From positions 248,001-312,000 of the forward strand of contig WEDG01001293.1 of NCBI GenBank assembly GCA_017591395.1: a stretch of DNA of 64,000 nucleotides, in the 5' to 3' direction. The notes beneath the pieces are model-generated. The model made no database searches, was not told the origin of the DNA, and saw nothing but the letters and a program-made list of their open reading frames with translations. The position numbers and the translations under genes are program-made. The DNA is from Schistocephalus solidus (taxonomy: Eukaryota > Platyhelminthes > Cestoda > Diphyllobothriidea > Diphyllobothriidae). Below are positions 17,947 to 29,975 of the stretch, in pieces; positions within the stretch are counted from its first letter, which is position 1; each line of letters begins with the position of its first letter.

Positions 17947-20900
17947 ATGGGTTGTCCGTTAGCCTAGCCTTTGCTACAGTGTCCGCGGGAGTCGACGCAC
18001 TCCGCATCCCTGGTCTAGTGGTACAGGCGAATAGTATGCGAACTGGGTTATTCAATCAAGGACGAACACTTGATATAAGATGTTTGAATCTGCGAACCTT
18101 TTTGGACCCCGGTACCCAAAGGCTGACGGTGCGCAGCCTTTACCAGTACAAATTAGGTGTCTGCTGCATGTCAGAAATCTGAATTCCTGACCCAGACGAT
18201 CGGGAAATAAAGATCCTGGGAGCGAACTCACGTTTCACCATGTATCACAGTGGCCCACGCGACTCCTTTGGTAAACGTGGTGTGGCGATCGCCCTCTCGC
18301 AACAAACGAACTATGCACTAATGGCTTGTGAACCAGGCAATGAACTGATGGCCTACATGCGACTGAAGGATCACTACACAAACACCTCTATCGTCTCCAT
18401 ATACGCACCAAATTTCGCTGCAGATCAGCATGACAATGAGAAGTTTTACTTACAGCTGCAAGCGTTAATTGAAAGACTCCCTCACCGCAATCTGCTGAGT
18501 GTTACCGGGGGCTGGAATAGCCGGACTGGAATTGATGACTCCACAAAAAGTCATCTTATTGGCCGTTTTCGATGTTGAAAATGGTGAGATATTGTTAATA
18601 CTTGCTGATCAGAACCGACTGTTTGTCACGAATACGTGCCTCCAGCTTCGCAACAAACATCTGCTGACCTGGCATTCAAACGATGGTCATACGGCCAACC
18701 AGGTCGACTACATTCTAGTCAGGTTCCACAGCTGGGTTCATAGGAGCAGATCACTGCATGTACCTAGACTGGTAATCCCCATGTATCTGACCATGTTCTG
18801 GTTCGCACACTCTTGAAAATTCACCGCTCATCCGGGTTCAAAATGCCACGCGTTAGACGCCTCTATGTCGCCCAATTCCGACAAAACCCGCACTGTCGAG
18901 GCCCTGAGCAGAGAAATCTGGTCCTGTTTAACGACTCGAGCAGATGGAGAAGGCAGTAGCGAGTGTTCATAACTGAAAGAAGCAGTCTATGCAGTAGCTG
19001 AGAAAATTCTTGGATATACTCAGCGACGCCGCAGTCACTGGATCAGCGGAGAAATCCTGCAGTTTTTTGCTCAGACGGTTCGAGTCTGGTCCTGCAACGA
19101 TGCTTCCTTTCTTCAACTCCGACAGATGAGGGCACAATCAGCTGGGGAGGACCGAAAGAAATATTGGGCTGAAATAGTGACTTCCATGGAGCTGGCCTCA
19201 AACGTTGGTGACACCCGAAATCTCTACCCAATTATCCGCCAAGTTATTGGTAAGCCCTCTACACTAATTGACGCTGTTTGAGGCGTAACTGGCAGCTTTA
19301 TTGCTGACAACTCGGCCAAGGTCGAGCGCTAGGGTTAGCACATCAAGAAATTTCTCAAGTTCGATATTGAACTCAGTATCCCTTGTTCCCATCTGCAACG
19401 GAGTCCCCTCCCTCTCATACCTATGCAGTGCCACGCGAAACACCTTCTGAAGGAGAAGTCACTGGTGTTATACAAAGGTTGCGCAAAAAAGGCACCTGGA
19501 GAGGAGGGTATACCCACTGAAATCTGCAAGTTTTATGCTAACACTAGTGTCCTGGCTCCATGAAGTGATTAAACACACGTGGAGAGATGAGGTCGTTCCT
19601 GCTGACTGGGGTTCAGACATCCATGTACATGTCCACAAAATGGGAGATAAGACGAGATGCGAGAACTATCTTTTCGACATTGCTGCAAAGATCTTCGCTA
19701 TTGTCCTGCTCAGGCTATTTCAGGCTGGGCGTGACTCTAGGACGAGGCCCAACCAAGCTGGATCCCACGCTGAGCGTGGAAGTGCGGACCAGATATTCAA
19801 ACTAAGGCGCATCCTTGAACTTCGCCATAGTTACCAACAAACGGCAGCCGTCTGCTGTGTTGACTTTGTCACCACTTTCGAATCCACCCATCGTGAGTCC
19901 TAATGACGCTCAAACACTGCACGAGTTTTCGTTCATTACAATCTTTCACAACCACTCGGTATTCGATCTGGCGTTTGACGAGGTTGTATCCTGTTGCCCA
20001 TTCTGTTCAACCATGCTATTGACTGTATTCTTCAGAAGGCCCTACATGAAGAGGAGGGTGGCGAGCTTGCACTCAGAGGCTGACTGATTTCTAGTACGAC
20101 GATGCTATTGCCTAACTGACTTTAAACTTCGGTGAGCTGCAGTCCACAGTGTCAAGGGTGAATGAGATCGCTAAGTCGGTCAGTTTGTCCCTAAACGCTG
20201 GGAAGACGAAAGTGTTTTCAAGTTGCATCCCTGCTCAGGAGAAGGCACCTCTCGAATTGATGGCTGTCAACTTGAAGTAGACCGTTTCGAATACCTCAGG
20301 GGGTTTCTGCCGGATGGACAGAGTAAAAAATTACCTTGTTTCCCGAATTAATGCTGCTCATTGGGTTTTTGCAAGCCATTGAAAATGCCCATGAACCCGA
20401 CGCAAGGTTTCTATTGCCACGAAGATTCACGTGTATGGTGCATCCCTCCGGTCTGCCCTTCTCTATGGCTGTGAATGCTGAGCTATGTGCACGGAAAATG
20501 AGCTTAAACTGAATGTAATTGACCACCAATGCTTGAGGACCATCCTCTGAGTGAAGTACACCGACTTAATCTCAAATGAGACTGTCCACACTCGCTGCGA
20601 CATCACAAAGAAATCGCAAGCCATCCATGAACGACGACTGAGATGTTTTTGGCACATTCTTCGTCACTCACCTCAGGAGTTCAGTGTTACTGCACTCGAT
20701 CAGACACCACTACCCAAATGGAGGCGCGAAAGAGGGGGTCAGACCAAAACCTGTTTCGACACATTTCGTCAGAACATGGAAGTTGTTCTTGGACCTTCAG
20801 TATTCGGCCTCCGTCGTTGACGAGGAGAATGGATTGAGGTGTCCAGGTCTGCTGCCATGAATCGTCACGCCTGAAGAGGCACAATCCGTTGCATAATTGA

Positions 20901-20950
20901 GGAAGGCTAGCTCAGGCATGATCGCAGTCGTAAAAAGTACACGTAGTAAA
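17947..20950 (+). mobile_element. LINE-B copy 1, full length, nested in LINE-A
   Basis: About 3.0 kb plus-strand non-LTR element inserted in LINE-A 3' UTR module B. The host sequence is duplicated at the edges as GACTGAGAGCAG (17935-17946) and GACTAAGAGTCAG (20951-20963). It starts at or just before the coding start of the family and ends after a short AT-rich tail. Confidence 0.75.
17955..20930 (+). pseudogene. LINE-B endonuclease and reverse transcriptase, decayed
   Basis: N-terminal APE-type endonuclease: CLNLRTFLDPGTQ then the SEI catalytic position near 18178, a VSIYAPN stretch near 18390, NLLSVTGGWN near 18490 (the usual GDWN Asp is changed to Gly), and HSNDGH...QVDYILVR near 18700. 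RT: KKAPGEEGIPTEI near 19480, IAAKIFAIVLL near 19680, CCVDFVTTFESTH near 19850. Around 20095 the YADD box reads as a stop followed by YDDA. The C-terminal region with SNETVHTRCDITKKSQAI and RRLRCFWHILRH runs to about 20930. Several stops and frameshifts make it inactive. Confidence 0.75.
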
Positions 20951-21260
20951 GACTAAGAGTCAGGCTGTAATGGTTCGCTTTTAATGTGGCCTTTATGGTA
21001 CTCCCAATCCATGGGATCCCGAGCCAGCTGTGGCAGCGCGCCTAGGGATGGCTCCGACCGCGCCAGACACCTGCACCCTTCCGCCTCCGGGCTTATTGAC
21101 TTAGCCATGACGTTGGACCCAGTTGTAGGTAGGTGAGAGTGCAGTAGATTCAGCGCAAGTCTACAAGCTATATTATTTAATTCACGAGCACGTCACCGTC
21201 CCTGGTCCATCTTGCTGTGGGGCACAAATGGACCCGGTCGGATACGACGGTAGAATTGTT
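20951..21260 (+). repeat. LINE-A copy 4, distal 3' UTR module B
   Basis: Resumes exactly where LINE-B interrupted the module, with AGAGTCAGGCTGTAATGG, and runs to the terminal GACGGTAGAATTG motif near 21258. Confidence 0.7.
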
Positions 21261-21443
21261 ATAGTAAGCCAGATGGCCGAGAAATCACCACGCCAGCTTC
21301 CAACACGTGTGATGCAATCTCAATGATTAACGAATCGAACGTCGGCCATCTACAGATTAGCGTCTCAAAGGCATAATTGTCCTAGGTATGTGGTAGCATA
21401 GCGAATACATTCTGAAAATCCTCGTGTACGGATTGCACTTGGC

Positions 21444-21500
21444 TGATATCGTCTCGGATGATGGTCTGAAGCACGAATCCGAAACGTCAGCCGGATAAAT
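21444..21500 (+). ncRNA. Decayed PLE-type hammerhead
   Basis: GTCT then CGGATGA (21455-21461) in place of CTGATGA, an irregular stem II, GAAA (21481-21484), CGTC, then AGCC. The flanks match the hammerhead at 15466-15522, including the ATAAA-TTCTTATT and GC-TCTGCTTC stretches downstream. The U-to-G change in the core should inactivate it. Confidence 0.5.
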
Positions 21501-21559
21501 TTCTTATTTTACGATCGCGTCTGCTTCTTCCCGCCTGTAGCGTTGGCACCAGCAATTAA

Positions 21560-22850
21560 TATTGCCCTACCCACGAACCTCCTTCTACATTCGGTTGTCT
21601 GTTTAGCTTAGTCCAGCGTGTAACGAGATAGAATTCTGAACAACAGACGTAATGCATACATTACTTTAACAGGCACGATTAAAAATACCACGACCTTCAC
21701 ATTAGAAATGAGGTGGGACCGCAGACCTAACCACATCACCCAACCAGCATGGTCAGGTATGGGGAGAGTTCAGAATGGCTGCGGCAAGCATAGGAGAAGG
21801 AAGTATGTTCGGCCTTTCACTGTACTCGTGCTTATACTCTCTCACTCTAACTGTCTCGTAAATAAACCCCAGTAGATGAGGGAGGAGTGGACAAGGTAGA
21901 CGCTGCACTAGTCTACCTATCCACAACTCCTGAGATAGTGGTGCTGACTGTCCCGTCCTCTAAACGAATAGCCAGAAAGGTGGCAGGAATAAATGTTAAG
22001 ATACGGTTGGCGAAATTAGGAATTCATAATTTTATTGATCGTCACATTAAAATTTTCCCAAAACCTTTTGGCAAGGTGATGAGTTCAGTGAAAAAAATAG
22101 TCTAATAAGAAGGTCCACGAAACTGGGACAGGGGAACGTTCGCCATAACCTGCTTCAGGAAAACAAAATAAAAAAAGGCTCCTGTTCAAAGGTGGGTACC
22201 CTTTACGGTAATTTGGCGTGATTTACGTAGGGGTTGGGGGGAGGGGGGAGGGGCGGCAAAATAAACAATCAATTATGAAGAACCTTCGGAACTGGGAACA
22301 TGTTCTCCAGAAAGATTAAATGGAATGAAACATCAAGTAGCCGATGAAGTAACATGACGGATCAAGTGTACACGCAGTCCTAAAGTTGAAGGTAGAGGAA
22401 AGGGTGATTCAGAATTGAACAATTTCACAACTCAAGAGAAAGCAGAATGACAGTCTGATACAGCGCCAACCGAGGACTGCTCAAAGTTTGGAAAACGTCC
22501 TTGGATGACCAAGAGTTTTGCCACGATAAAGGAATATAACAGACTAATCACAAAACACCATTGTAGTGTATTTAAAAATCAATAGAAGACAGGTGGGTTG
22601 ATTAACCCTTTTTGATGGCTACTTGGCGTATCTACGAATGAAGGATTGTGGACTAGTTGCCAGTGAAGGCTGGCTGCGAAATGAGTCCACTGTCAGTTCT
22701 GTAGTCACGAACCTACAACAACAGTGCTACTTAAGGGCGGAAGGCCGGCGTCCGGCACTCTAAGGGATAAAGATGATGCGTATGACCGCCTAATCCAGAC
22801 ACGGGAATGGAAACCGCTCGCAATGCATGTACTTTTGTGCCAACTTCCAG
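21560..22850. other. Unassigned region
   Basis: No recognisable gene. An open frame at 21887-22105 (+) has no motif I know. The last coding exon of the scramblase gene should lie below 23537 on the minus strand, perhaps in this stretch, but I could not identify it with confidence. Confidence 0.35.
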
Positions 22851-23160
22851 AAACTGCGGTTAAGGATTACGGTGAGGATTAGGGCTAAGCTTAGGTTTAA
22901 GGTACAAGGTTAGAGTTAAGGCGGAAGTTGCAGTTATGTACAAGAATATGTAAGGGGTTAAGATCTGGGTTCGTGTTAGCTGTAGAGTTTAGGTGTAGGG
23001 TAGGGTTCGGGCTAAGATTAAGGTGACGGTTTAGTTTTATGTTTGGGTTAGTGCTAGAGTTAAGCCACGGGAATTTTTACCCGTCCCGAAGTTTATCGCA
23101 CCTAGGCCACCTAGGCGTTGCTATTTCCATGTCCTGCTTAGGTGGCCATACAAGGCATCC
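22850..23160 (+). repeat. Dispersed repeat with degenerate telomere-like tract
   Basis: About 200 bp of GGTTAAGG, GATTAGGG, GGTTTAAGG, GGGTAGGGTTCGGG and similar blocks, the longest tract of this family here, followed by a GGCCACCTAGG segment shared in part with the other copies. Confidence 0.55.
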
Positions 23161-23537
23161 TTATCCACTAAGAACCTATGATGTACCAAAATATCCGCTG
23201 ACAGTAGAGTGACATCGTGATAGGGAATCGCCATTAAATAGGTTACCTTGCCACTGTTGGGACGCGATCCGGTTCCATCGCTAAAACAGGAACCCTTAGG
23301 TTTGACTGCCTTACGGTTATGGTGCTTACTGTGCTGTACTCGAAATGAGGCAACCGTGGCCTTTGCATGATTTGGTGAGCCGTAAGTCTACCCGAGGCCT
23401 TAACTAATATCTTATATGCGCTTGACACCACGTTAGTCGCCACGCCGAATCTCAATACCCGTAGAGAGAAATGCTCCGACTGTCCACTATGTGGAAAAGG
23501 CGGATTAAATTCTGAAGCAATATATGTTTGCACGTAC

Positions 23538-23678
23538 CAGAAGAACAGCAGCGCCTATACTGAGCGCCTTCATTCGCATATCTAAGTCAACGGGGAAGTG
23601 TATATGAAAATTATCCATTCCTGAGAAGTTTTGCACTGTCAATCTCCCAATAGATCCCTTCATGGACATCGCATGAAG
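23538..23678 (-). CDS. PLSCR: Phospholipid scramblase, exon d (C-terminal core)
   Basis: A 141 bp, 47-codon exon in phase 0, with acceptor CCCTTTTCAG before 23678 and donor GTACGTG after 23538. It encodes IGRL, then FSGMDNFHIHFPVDLDMRMKAL, then a hydrophobic start IGAAVLL. This aligns with the scramblase segment that contains the calcium-binding loop and the beginning of the C-terminal membrane helix. In the loop GMDNFHIHFPVD the first acidic residue usual in the family is Gly and a Gly is His, so calcium binding may be altered. The following exon (end of the helix and stop) was not found. Scramblases move phospholipids between membrane leaflets in a Ca-dependent way; that role is family knowledge, not shown here. 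Confidence 0.82.
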
Positions 23679-26397
23679 CTGAAAAGGGAAAACGATAAGT
23701 CATCCTGAGCGTGGATCGAATAGACAACAACAAAGACAAACACAAGAATAGCAAATTGGGCTGTTACTTTTTCAGCAAACAAAACCAGAGATTTCAGTGC
23801 ACTGAAAGCAAGGGGCCTATGGGCTAACCTTTTCCAAAAAAGGAGTCTTCCACAGCTGATTCTGGGTAATCCTGGTAGCTAGACGGACATACGTCAGCCA
23901 ATTCGGAAGTTTACGTGGACAAAGGTTTTAGCCCAACAATGCACCAACAGACTTGAGGCTAGCTGGGTCCTCGCAGCGAACAACTACGTACCGATTTTAG
24001 GCTCCAACCGACTGCTAGTTGTTTTCTTTATACAGGAAGCGAGTTGCTGTGGCAGTAGTGTCAGGTAGTAGTCCTCGCTGTCGCCCTCTTTCTCTCATTG
24101 CCACCAGAAGATCTAATTGCACTTTTCCAATATATAGGCGCCCTACGAATATGCGGGCGCGAAATTCGGAGCAGGTTCGCGGGAAAGAGGACGATAGTAA
24201 GCACAGTAAGCGAGAGTTCCTTGTGTCTTATTCGCCCTATTGAGGTTAACGATGGTGAGCAGCAGTTGTTCAGAAATATGTGGCACTTATTAACGTGTGC
24301 GTAAAGGTAATTTGATGATAGCACAGTAATGTTGTAATGAAGAAGTCAGGCAGTTCTTCCAGAATCCCAATTTGTACACAGTATTCCCCGCTATCTCATC
24401 GAAAATGAACAGATTATGCTTACTGGCAGACGGGCGTTCACCGAGCGCGTTCCTTGGGGCTCATGCTTGAGCTCCACCGGCAGCTTTACAGCTGTTAGTT
24501 GAAAAATTTTACCGACAAAGAACAAGGGGGGGGCTGGAATGGCAACTTCTTACTTGTTATCAATCATCAGTTAACCACCCAGGTTGTTGCAGCAGCTAAT
24601 GTTATTTTCGAAATCCTCACCTAAAATTATTAGATCGATACCAAAGAAAACTTAATCGTAGCGGACTTGGCCGCCTTGAGCCCTGGGACACCTTAATGTT
24701 TAAGAATGCGCATCTGCTCTAATGGAATAAATCCCACTCGACGACACTCATCATTGAACGAAAAACACAACTTCTTTGCGAGCACATTTAGGCTACTAGC
24801 TTCATTCAGCAACAATATCCTTGACGGAATATGAATAGAACAGCATGTAAGACGATAAGACCCGGAAATTGGTCCTTCTCCTGCGTGACTGGGATGGAAT
24901 GGACATCCGCTCACCCTGATCAGGATGGTACTACGCTGCACAGTAGAGTTCGTAAGCAGCTTCTGACTGAAGGAGACGACTCGTCTTATATTTTTCCTCA
25001 CCAAACTCCGCTTCCCCACATTTCTGCATGGCCGACCATTAAGCTGTTTCATCGATCACCACAACGTAAACCATCGCCCCTCCCCCAAATCGTTTTTCTC
25101 CTTGAGTTTCGACTTTCTGTCTATCTGTGCTCATTTAGCACACAACAGACCTCCAGCTCTGACGTGAAGGAGGACAAAGTCAATCTGAAGTGTGTACTAA
25201 AATATCTTCATTTCTGGGTTTCTCAAGGTAAGACGCCAGAATTGGAATCCCCTCCCTCAGGAATAAAAGTGGGTTTACGCTAAAATCCAGGTGTACTTAT
25301 TTCTATGTCCCAACTTTAGGCCTTGCCAAAAAATCGAACGCTTAACTCAAACCCTATTCCTAACCACAACTTTAATAATGCTGGAATTTAGCACAAGGCC
25401 ACCTATATTACAAGAGATCCTGTCTGCGTATCTTAACTTGGTTTATGGGACTATGAATCTCAAAGTTACATGGAAAACGTTAGTGCTACCGGAAAAGGGA
25501 CAGAACTAACTGGCCAGGAGATAAGCACCTTATTGAATCAACAACAATATCTGATTCACCATGTAACAGTTAAAGTCAGCTGTTTCTGCACAAGTGAGGC
25601 AACGTCGGTGGTATGAGATGGGCTTGAAAGTGACTAGATTCATCGAGATTTGCGTGAGGAGTAACGCACGATGCACCAGGACTGAGAGACTGGAGTTCAA
25701 AAATCAGAACAGTAATTGAAAGCCGGTTGCCATTTTATCTTCTCCGAAATTTTATAGCCCAAGCACGACAACCTTCACCTTTCGATGTACAGAAGCCTCT
25801 TTCCTGAGTCACATGAGGAGAGGGGGCGAGGGAGGCGAGACGTCATTCCAGTACTGTGACAGTAAGCCAAGTTTTTCTTTGCGTTTCTCAATACGAAAAA
25901 TAACATTGGAGGGCAGGGATTCTGTAGCGCCGGCCGCAAACGAAAGTCTTTAAAAATCCGTTGCTTACTGTGTAGTCAAACGCTCAATCAACTTAGGCAT
26001 GAAGCGTTCGGGTGATTCGATGCTTATTGTCAAAGTGAAGTACGTGATTGCGTCTTTTTAAGTCATCAGCCACATCAAAGCAGAAAAGGCCAAGTAGACA
26101 AGACAAAGTAATTGTATCAAAAATGGTATCGACAGCCGACTTCAGGCAAATGATAACTCTGCACTGCGTGATAAGTCGAAAGTATATCCCACCGAATCAG
26201 GAGCTAAAATATGAATGTTCCATAAAACTTCTGGTAGACCGCAATTTTTGTTGGCATGGAGATTCTTTAGAATAGGGACACTGGAGTCGGCTACCTCAAG
26301 TAGAACAGTTATGAGGAAAGTAGAAAAACAAAACAGGTTTTATCATGATTTCTATATGTTGACACCAAAGCTGCCGTTGAGCTGAAAATTCACCGAC
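23679..26397 (-). other. Scramblase intron between exons c and d
   Basis: 2719 bp between GTCGGTGA (donor) and TTTTCAG (acceptor). It contains a copy of the telomere-like dispersed repeat at about 25290-25500. The 114-150 codon open frames here have no recognisable motif and are probably chance. Confidence 0.6.
25290..25500 (-). repeat. Dispersed repeat with degenerate telomere-like tract
   Basis: On the plus strand: CTCAAACCCTATTCCTAACC, then GGAATTTAGCACAAGGCCACC, the right-hand block also seen at 44530 and 59640. It is inserted in a scramblase intron. Confidence 0.5.
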
Positions 26398-26598
26398 CTC
26401 AACTGTGCAATAGAAACGGTTATTCAAAGAGCCCACCTTGAAGATGCCGTTGATAAATTTGCTTTGGCGAATCGATGGACCATTCAGGCGCAACTGGGGA
26501 TTGTCATTCATGTCTCTGAAGATCAAGTTCATTGAAGGAAGGAAGCGTGTCTGGGACACGGAGCCGTAATTCTGACTTCCGGAGACGACAGAGATCGT
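26398..26598 (-). CDS. PLSCR: Phospholipid scramblase, exon c (middle domain)
   Basis: A 201 bp, 67-codon exon, phase 0 at both ends, with acceptor TGTCCCCTTCAG and donor GTCGGTGA. It encodes ISV...YGSVSQT, then LPSMNLIFRDMNDNPQLRLNGP, then GIFKVGSL. These match the scramblase pattern I-x-V, I-G-x-V-x-Q, P-x-(F/Y)-x-I-x-D, L-x-I-x-G-P, F-x-V. Its first residues continue directly from the Cys-rich end of exon b, and its last from exon d, with no frame change. This is the strongest evidence that the four pieces form one gene. Confidence 0.8.
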
Positions 26599-27106
26599 CT
26601 GAAGGGGACAGTGGGAAATTATGAAAGCGCGCAGTTGAGGAGGAGAAATGGAGCAGTGTGTGTTGGTCAGCTGGGTGAATATTAACTTATACACTATTCG
26701 CGTAAAAAATAGTCTCTTTACGAGAAAAGATGCAAATACATGCGTAATTCATGGCTTATTCCGATGGGCAGGGGATTTTTTAATTCACATCTTGGCGTAA
26801 GACGGATATCGTTCGCACAAAACGATCGATAGAGCGCCACAAGCTCCGTGCACCAATAGAAAAAAATTCTCGAGTATTTACACGCCTAACGAGTGAGGAA
26901 GCAGCTAAGGGCGGAGAATTGGCGTGATATCTTGCAGTGGCTTCAGTACCTACGCATGCTCCTAGTGTAGAGTCGAGAAGCGCCGGTTTTAGGTTCGGAT
27001 GGTGTACGAGGAAGACAAAGTGCGTCGACAGCCCACTAAAAGCAACGAGCCTAACATGCGCATCTTTACGTCCCAAAACCCATGATGATAGAACTGACTG
27101 ACACTA

Positions 27107-27345
27107 CCAGCCCCCTCCCCACCCTCCGAAAATGTCCAGGCGACCCCACATTGGTCTGCAATCCGAAATGCTTTCGCAGGCTTGATGCCTGGCAAAAGGT
27201 TGCAATACGCCAAGCGTGCTCTCGTCCCTTGTGTGTTGGACATGCAGGATGCCATGAAATTACACAACAAGAAGACCGGCCGTGGTCTTGGATCACTAAC
27301 CAAAGACAAGCCATATGGTGGAGTCATGCAGTTGAATACAATAAC
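27107..27345 (+). other. Possible unrecognised exon or coding relic
   Basis: An open frame of about 75 codons without a convincing start. It includes PHWSAIRNAFAGLMPGKRL, then YAKRALVPCVLDMQDAMKL, then GLGSLTKDKPYGG. It is preceded by CACTACCAG and ends near a possible donor AAC-GTAAAAG. It is more GC-rich than the surrounding intron, which is why it stands out. I do not recognise the family. It could be an exon of a gene nested in the scramblase intron, a processed relic, or chance. Confidence 0.25.
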
Positions 27346-27921
27346 GTAAAAGTTCGATCAATAGGGGCCGAAAGTAGCAGCGAACAGTGGGGAACCGAAT
27401 TGTAATCCAACAAGACTATGGAAGGGATAACTCCAATCGATAAAACAACAAACGTTTTCGATACTTCCCACACTGCTGGTAGTCAATGGCTTCTCAGAGT
27501 ATCCAAATAACACACACGAATTTGTTTTTAAATTTAAAAGCATCTATCGGCGTCTAAATAAGATGGGTTTGTAAGATATAAATTTAACGAGAGGACCAAT
27601 AGTTAGCCTCAAACACGCAACAAGGTCGATTTTGGCAACATTTCTAGCTTAACCCATGATAAACCAAAATGAGTGCCTGTTCTTTGTAGATCAAATACGT
27701 GACAAACTCATTTGACAGAGTGGAAGTCAGTGCACATAGGGATTAAAGGGCATGACATCGGAGGGGTTTATACAGCTACTCTTTATAAGCATGACTAGAT
27801 TTGGCAGTTCAGAAGGGTGTTGAGGTGGGGAAAAGGAAGGTACCACAGTCGATTCTGAACATGACGTGAAGTAGCAAAGATTAATAGTACCCCAGCTCAT
27901 GCCTCCCAATCGGTCCAATCG

Positions 27922-28236
27922 GTGCACAAGAAGAGTGCTGAACTCCCCTTTGCAAATTTTATACTATGCAACACGACTAAAGGAGAAGGCAATCCTATGT
28001 TGCTGCAGAGCTGGTCACCAAAAGAGTGGATAACTATACAAAAACCTGCTTCTCTGCCATGTGGGTATTGTAATAAGCCAAGGAAGCGGGAGGGGCTGGA
28101 GACAATAGAATCAACGTCTCCTGTCACCGTTATGGAAACGCTGCCCCATAAATGTCCTATGTGCATGCGCATCACAAATATGTTTCCATTTGGCCACAAT
28201 TCCATATTTGTGCTAAAGAACTCACTGACTACCTGA
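27922..28236 (+). other. Unrecognised open frame with two Cys pairs
   Basis: 104 codons with CGYC and, 30 residues later, CPMC, a spacing compatible with a zinc ribbon. The opposite strand is also open for 190 codons (28469-27897), so one of the two openings is probably a shadow. No family was recognised and no clear splice sites were assigned. Confidence 0.25.
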
Positions 28237-28679
28237 GGGTTTCTCACGACGATTTCATGAAAGGGAGCACAAGAGGTAGCCAGTGTATGGGAATAAATCA
28301 GCAGTAGATAATTTGGCATAGTTGAGCAATTGTTGGACGTATAAATTAGCCTCAAGGAGAAAAAATAAAAGCTCGAAATTGGGACATCGTAGGTTAGATA
28401 GTCAGAACGTTGATTGTACTCAAGCTCTGTTTGTTCTGTTATGGGTTGAAATTCCACCGAGTGCGTCAAGTTTTCGCAAGTGGGTAGCCGGTTAATATAT
28501 AATTTTCAATGAGTGTCATAAACCAACCCTATCCACGATAGGGTTAGTTTGCTTTGCTATAGACGGCTAATTTAAAGCTGGGTTGCCAATACTGTCACTG
28601 GAAGGAGGGTTTACTGGCACGCTCCTCGCGCCCTACCTCAGGCGACGTGGAAGCATTGAAAATTTAAGGGAATATCATT

Positions 28680-28870
28680 GATTTCGGCGGTGAACGGCGG
28701 CCGGAGTGCCACTTATCATAACTCGCGTGCTTGTGACTTCTCCCGAGGATTCCGGTCACATTGAACTTCAAGAGGTGGCCAAGCCCCAGAGAGTGAGCCA
28801 CGATAAGAGAGTTGGCGTATTTTCACCCTACCAATGATGTGTATTCGGCCATCCGCTTTCGGAGTAATTG
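28680..28870 (+). repeat. Dispersed unclassified repeat, second copy
   Basis: Shares GAGCCACGATAAGAGAGTTGG and neighbouring sequence with 15940-16010 in the same orientation. Function unknown. Confidence 0.35.
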
Positions 28871-29329
28871 GCTAATTTCCCTGACGTGGTTGCTTTGACC
28901 GCAATTGCACCAGATTTGTTAAACGACTTCTGTTGTTTCCCACAGTGGCAGCTTGTCTTGCGGCTTCGGGTGGTTTTCTCGGAGTGGTTTGAGAGGACGA
29001 CTAACTGCTTCCGAGATATTTTCGACACAAAGAGCACAACCGAAATTTGGGGCCAGTGTGTTTTGGCCATAGGTTGAGTCTTTGCATGAACTGGCTGACG
29101 TAGTTTTGCAAGCAACCGTTTGTCCCAGGCACCCTTTGAAGGTATCATAATTCAGCAAAGACGTTTTTAAGTTCAAGACAGTCTACCTTAGTGTGCCGAT
29201 AAGGTCCCTTTATGCGATTGGGTTTGTGATGTATTGGATGCTCTTTACATGGGCCACGCGTGGGTTGCACTGAACCAACACAGAGACCAGATCAGGGCAC
29301 GAGAGACTTTATTCGGGCTGCGCACCCGT

Positions 29330-29975
29330 AAAAATGCTCATGGGGGGAGGGTGTGTGATTGCATGCATGGGCACACAGTGTTGCCACCGGAGCCCAATCA
29401 CCGCATCAGCTAACTGACCAGCTCAGAAAGTGGGCTGTTGCCTGGGAGAGAGATTTAAAACCGAGATCGACTTTGTGGGCTGCGTTACAACGATATTCAG
29501 GGCATATTCTTTACTATAAGCAATCTGAAGCGTTTTAGTGTATCACGGTGCACTCAAAACCCTGGCTTGAAAGGCCGTTAACCGACAGGATAACTCAGTT
29601 CTCTCCTCAAGACAGAGTCAGGCTGCAATATCTCCTTCTTGATGTAGCCTCTATGGCACGCCAACTCAGTTGGGATTCGAGTCACAAATTTCTTGTATGT
29701 ATGGCATCCTGGTCCATCGTGCGCGGATCAGGTGCGTGTAACAGGCAAAGATGATTCGTTTCGCTTTGTCAGCCACTGGATCCGAGCACAGCTCCGGACT
29801 GCGTGAAGCCGTCATGATATTGGGATCTGGTGACGGATGGAGGAATGTTTAAGCTGCTTCGTAGGTCTATAATCCCTATAACCTAATTCACACGAAAATC
29901 ACCGTTCTTATGCCCGTCACACTAGGGGGCACATGGTGGACATCGTCAGTAATGATGGTCGACCTGCTGGTCAGC
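29330..29975 (+). repeat. LINE-A 3' UTR remnant
   Basis: Plus-strand decayed copy of modules A and B: CACTATAAGCAATCTGA-like junction near 29515, CCCTGGCTTGAAAGGC near 29560, AGAGTCAGGCTGCAAT near 29615, ending with GATGGTCGACCTG near 29965. There is no coding part upstream. Confidence 0.55.

Noticed and set aside
22045..22105. Last scramblase exon (minus, hydrophobic short reading with a stop)
   Set aside because: An AG precedes a short frame with phenylalanines, but similarity to the end of scramblases is too weak and short to call.
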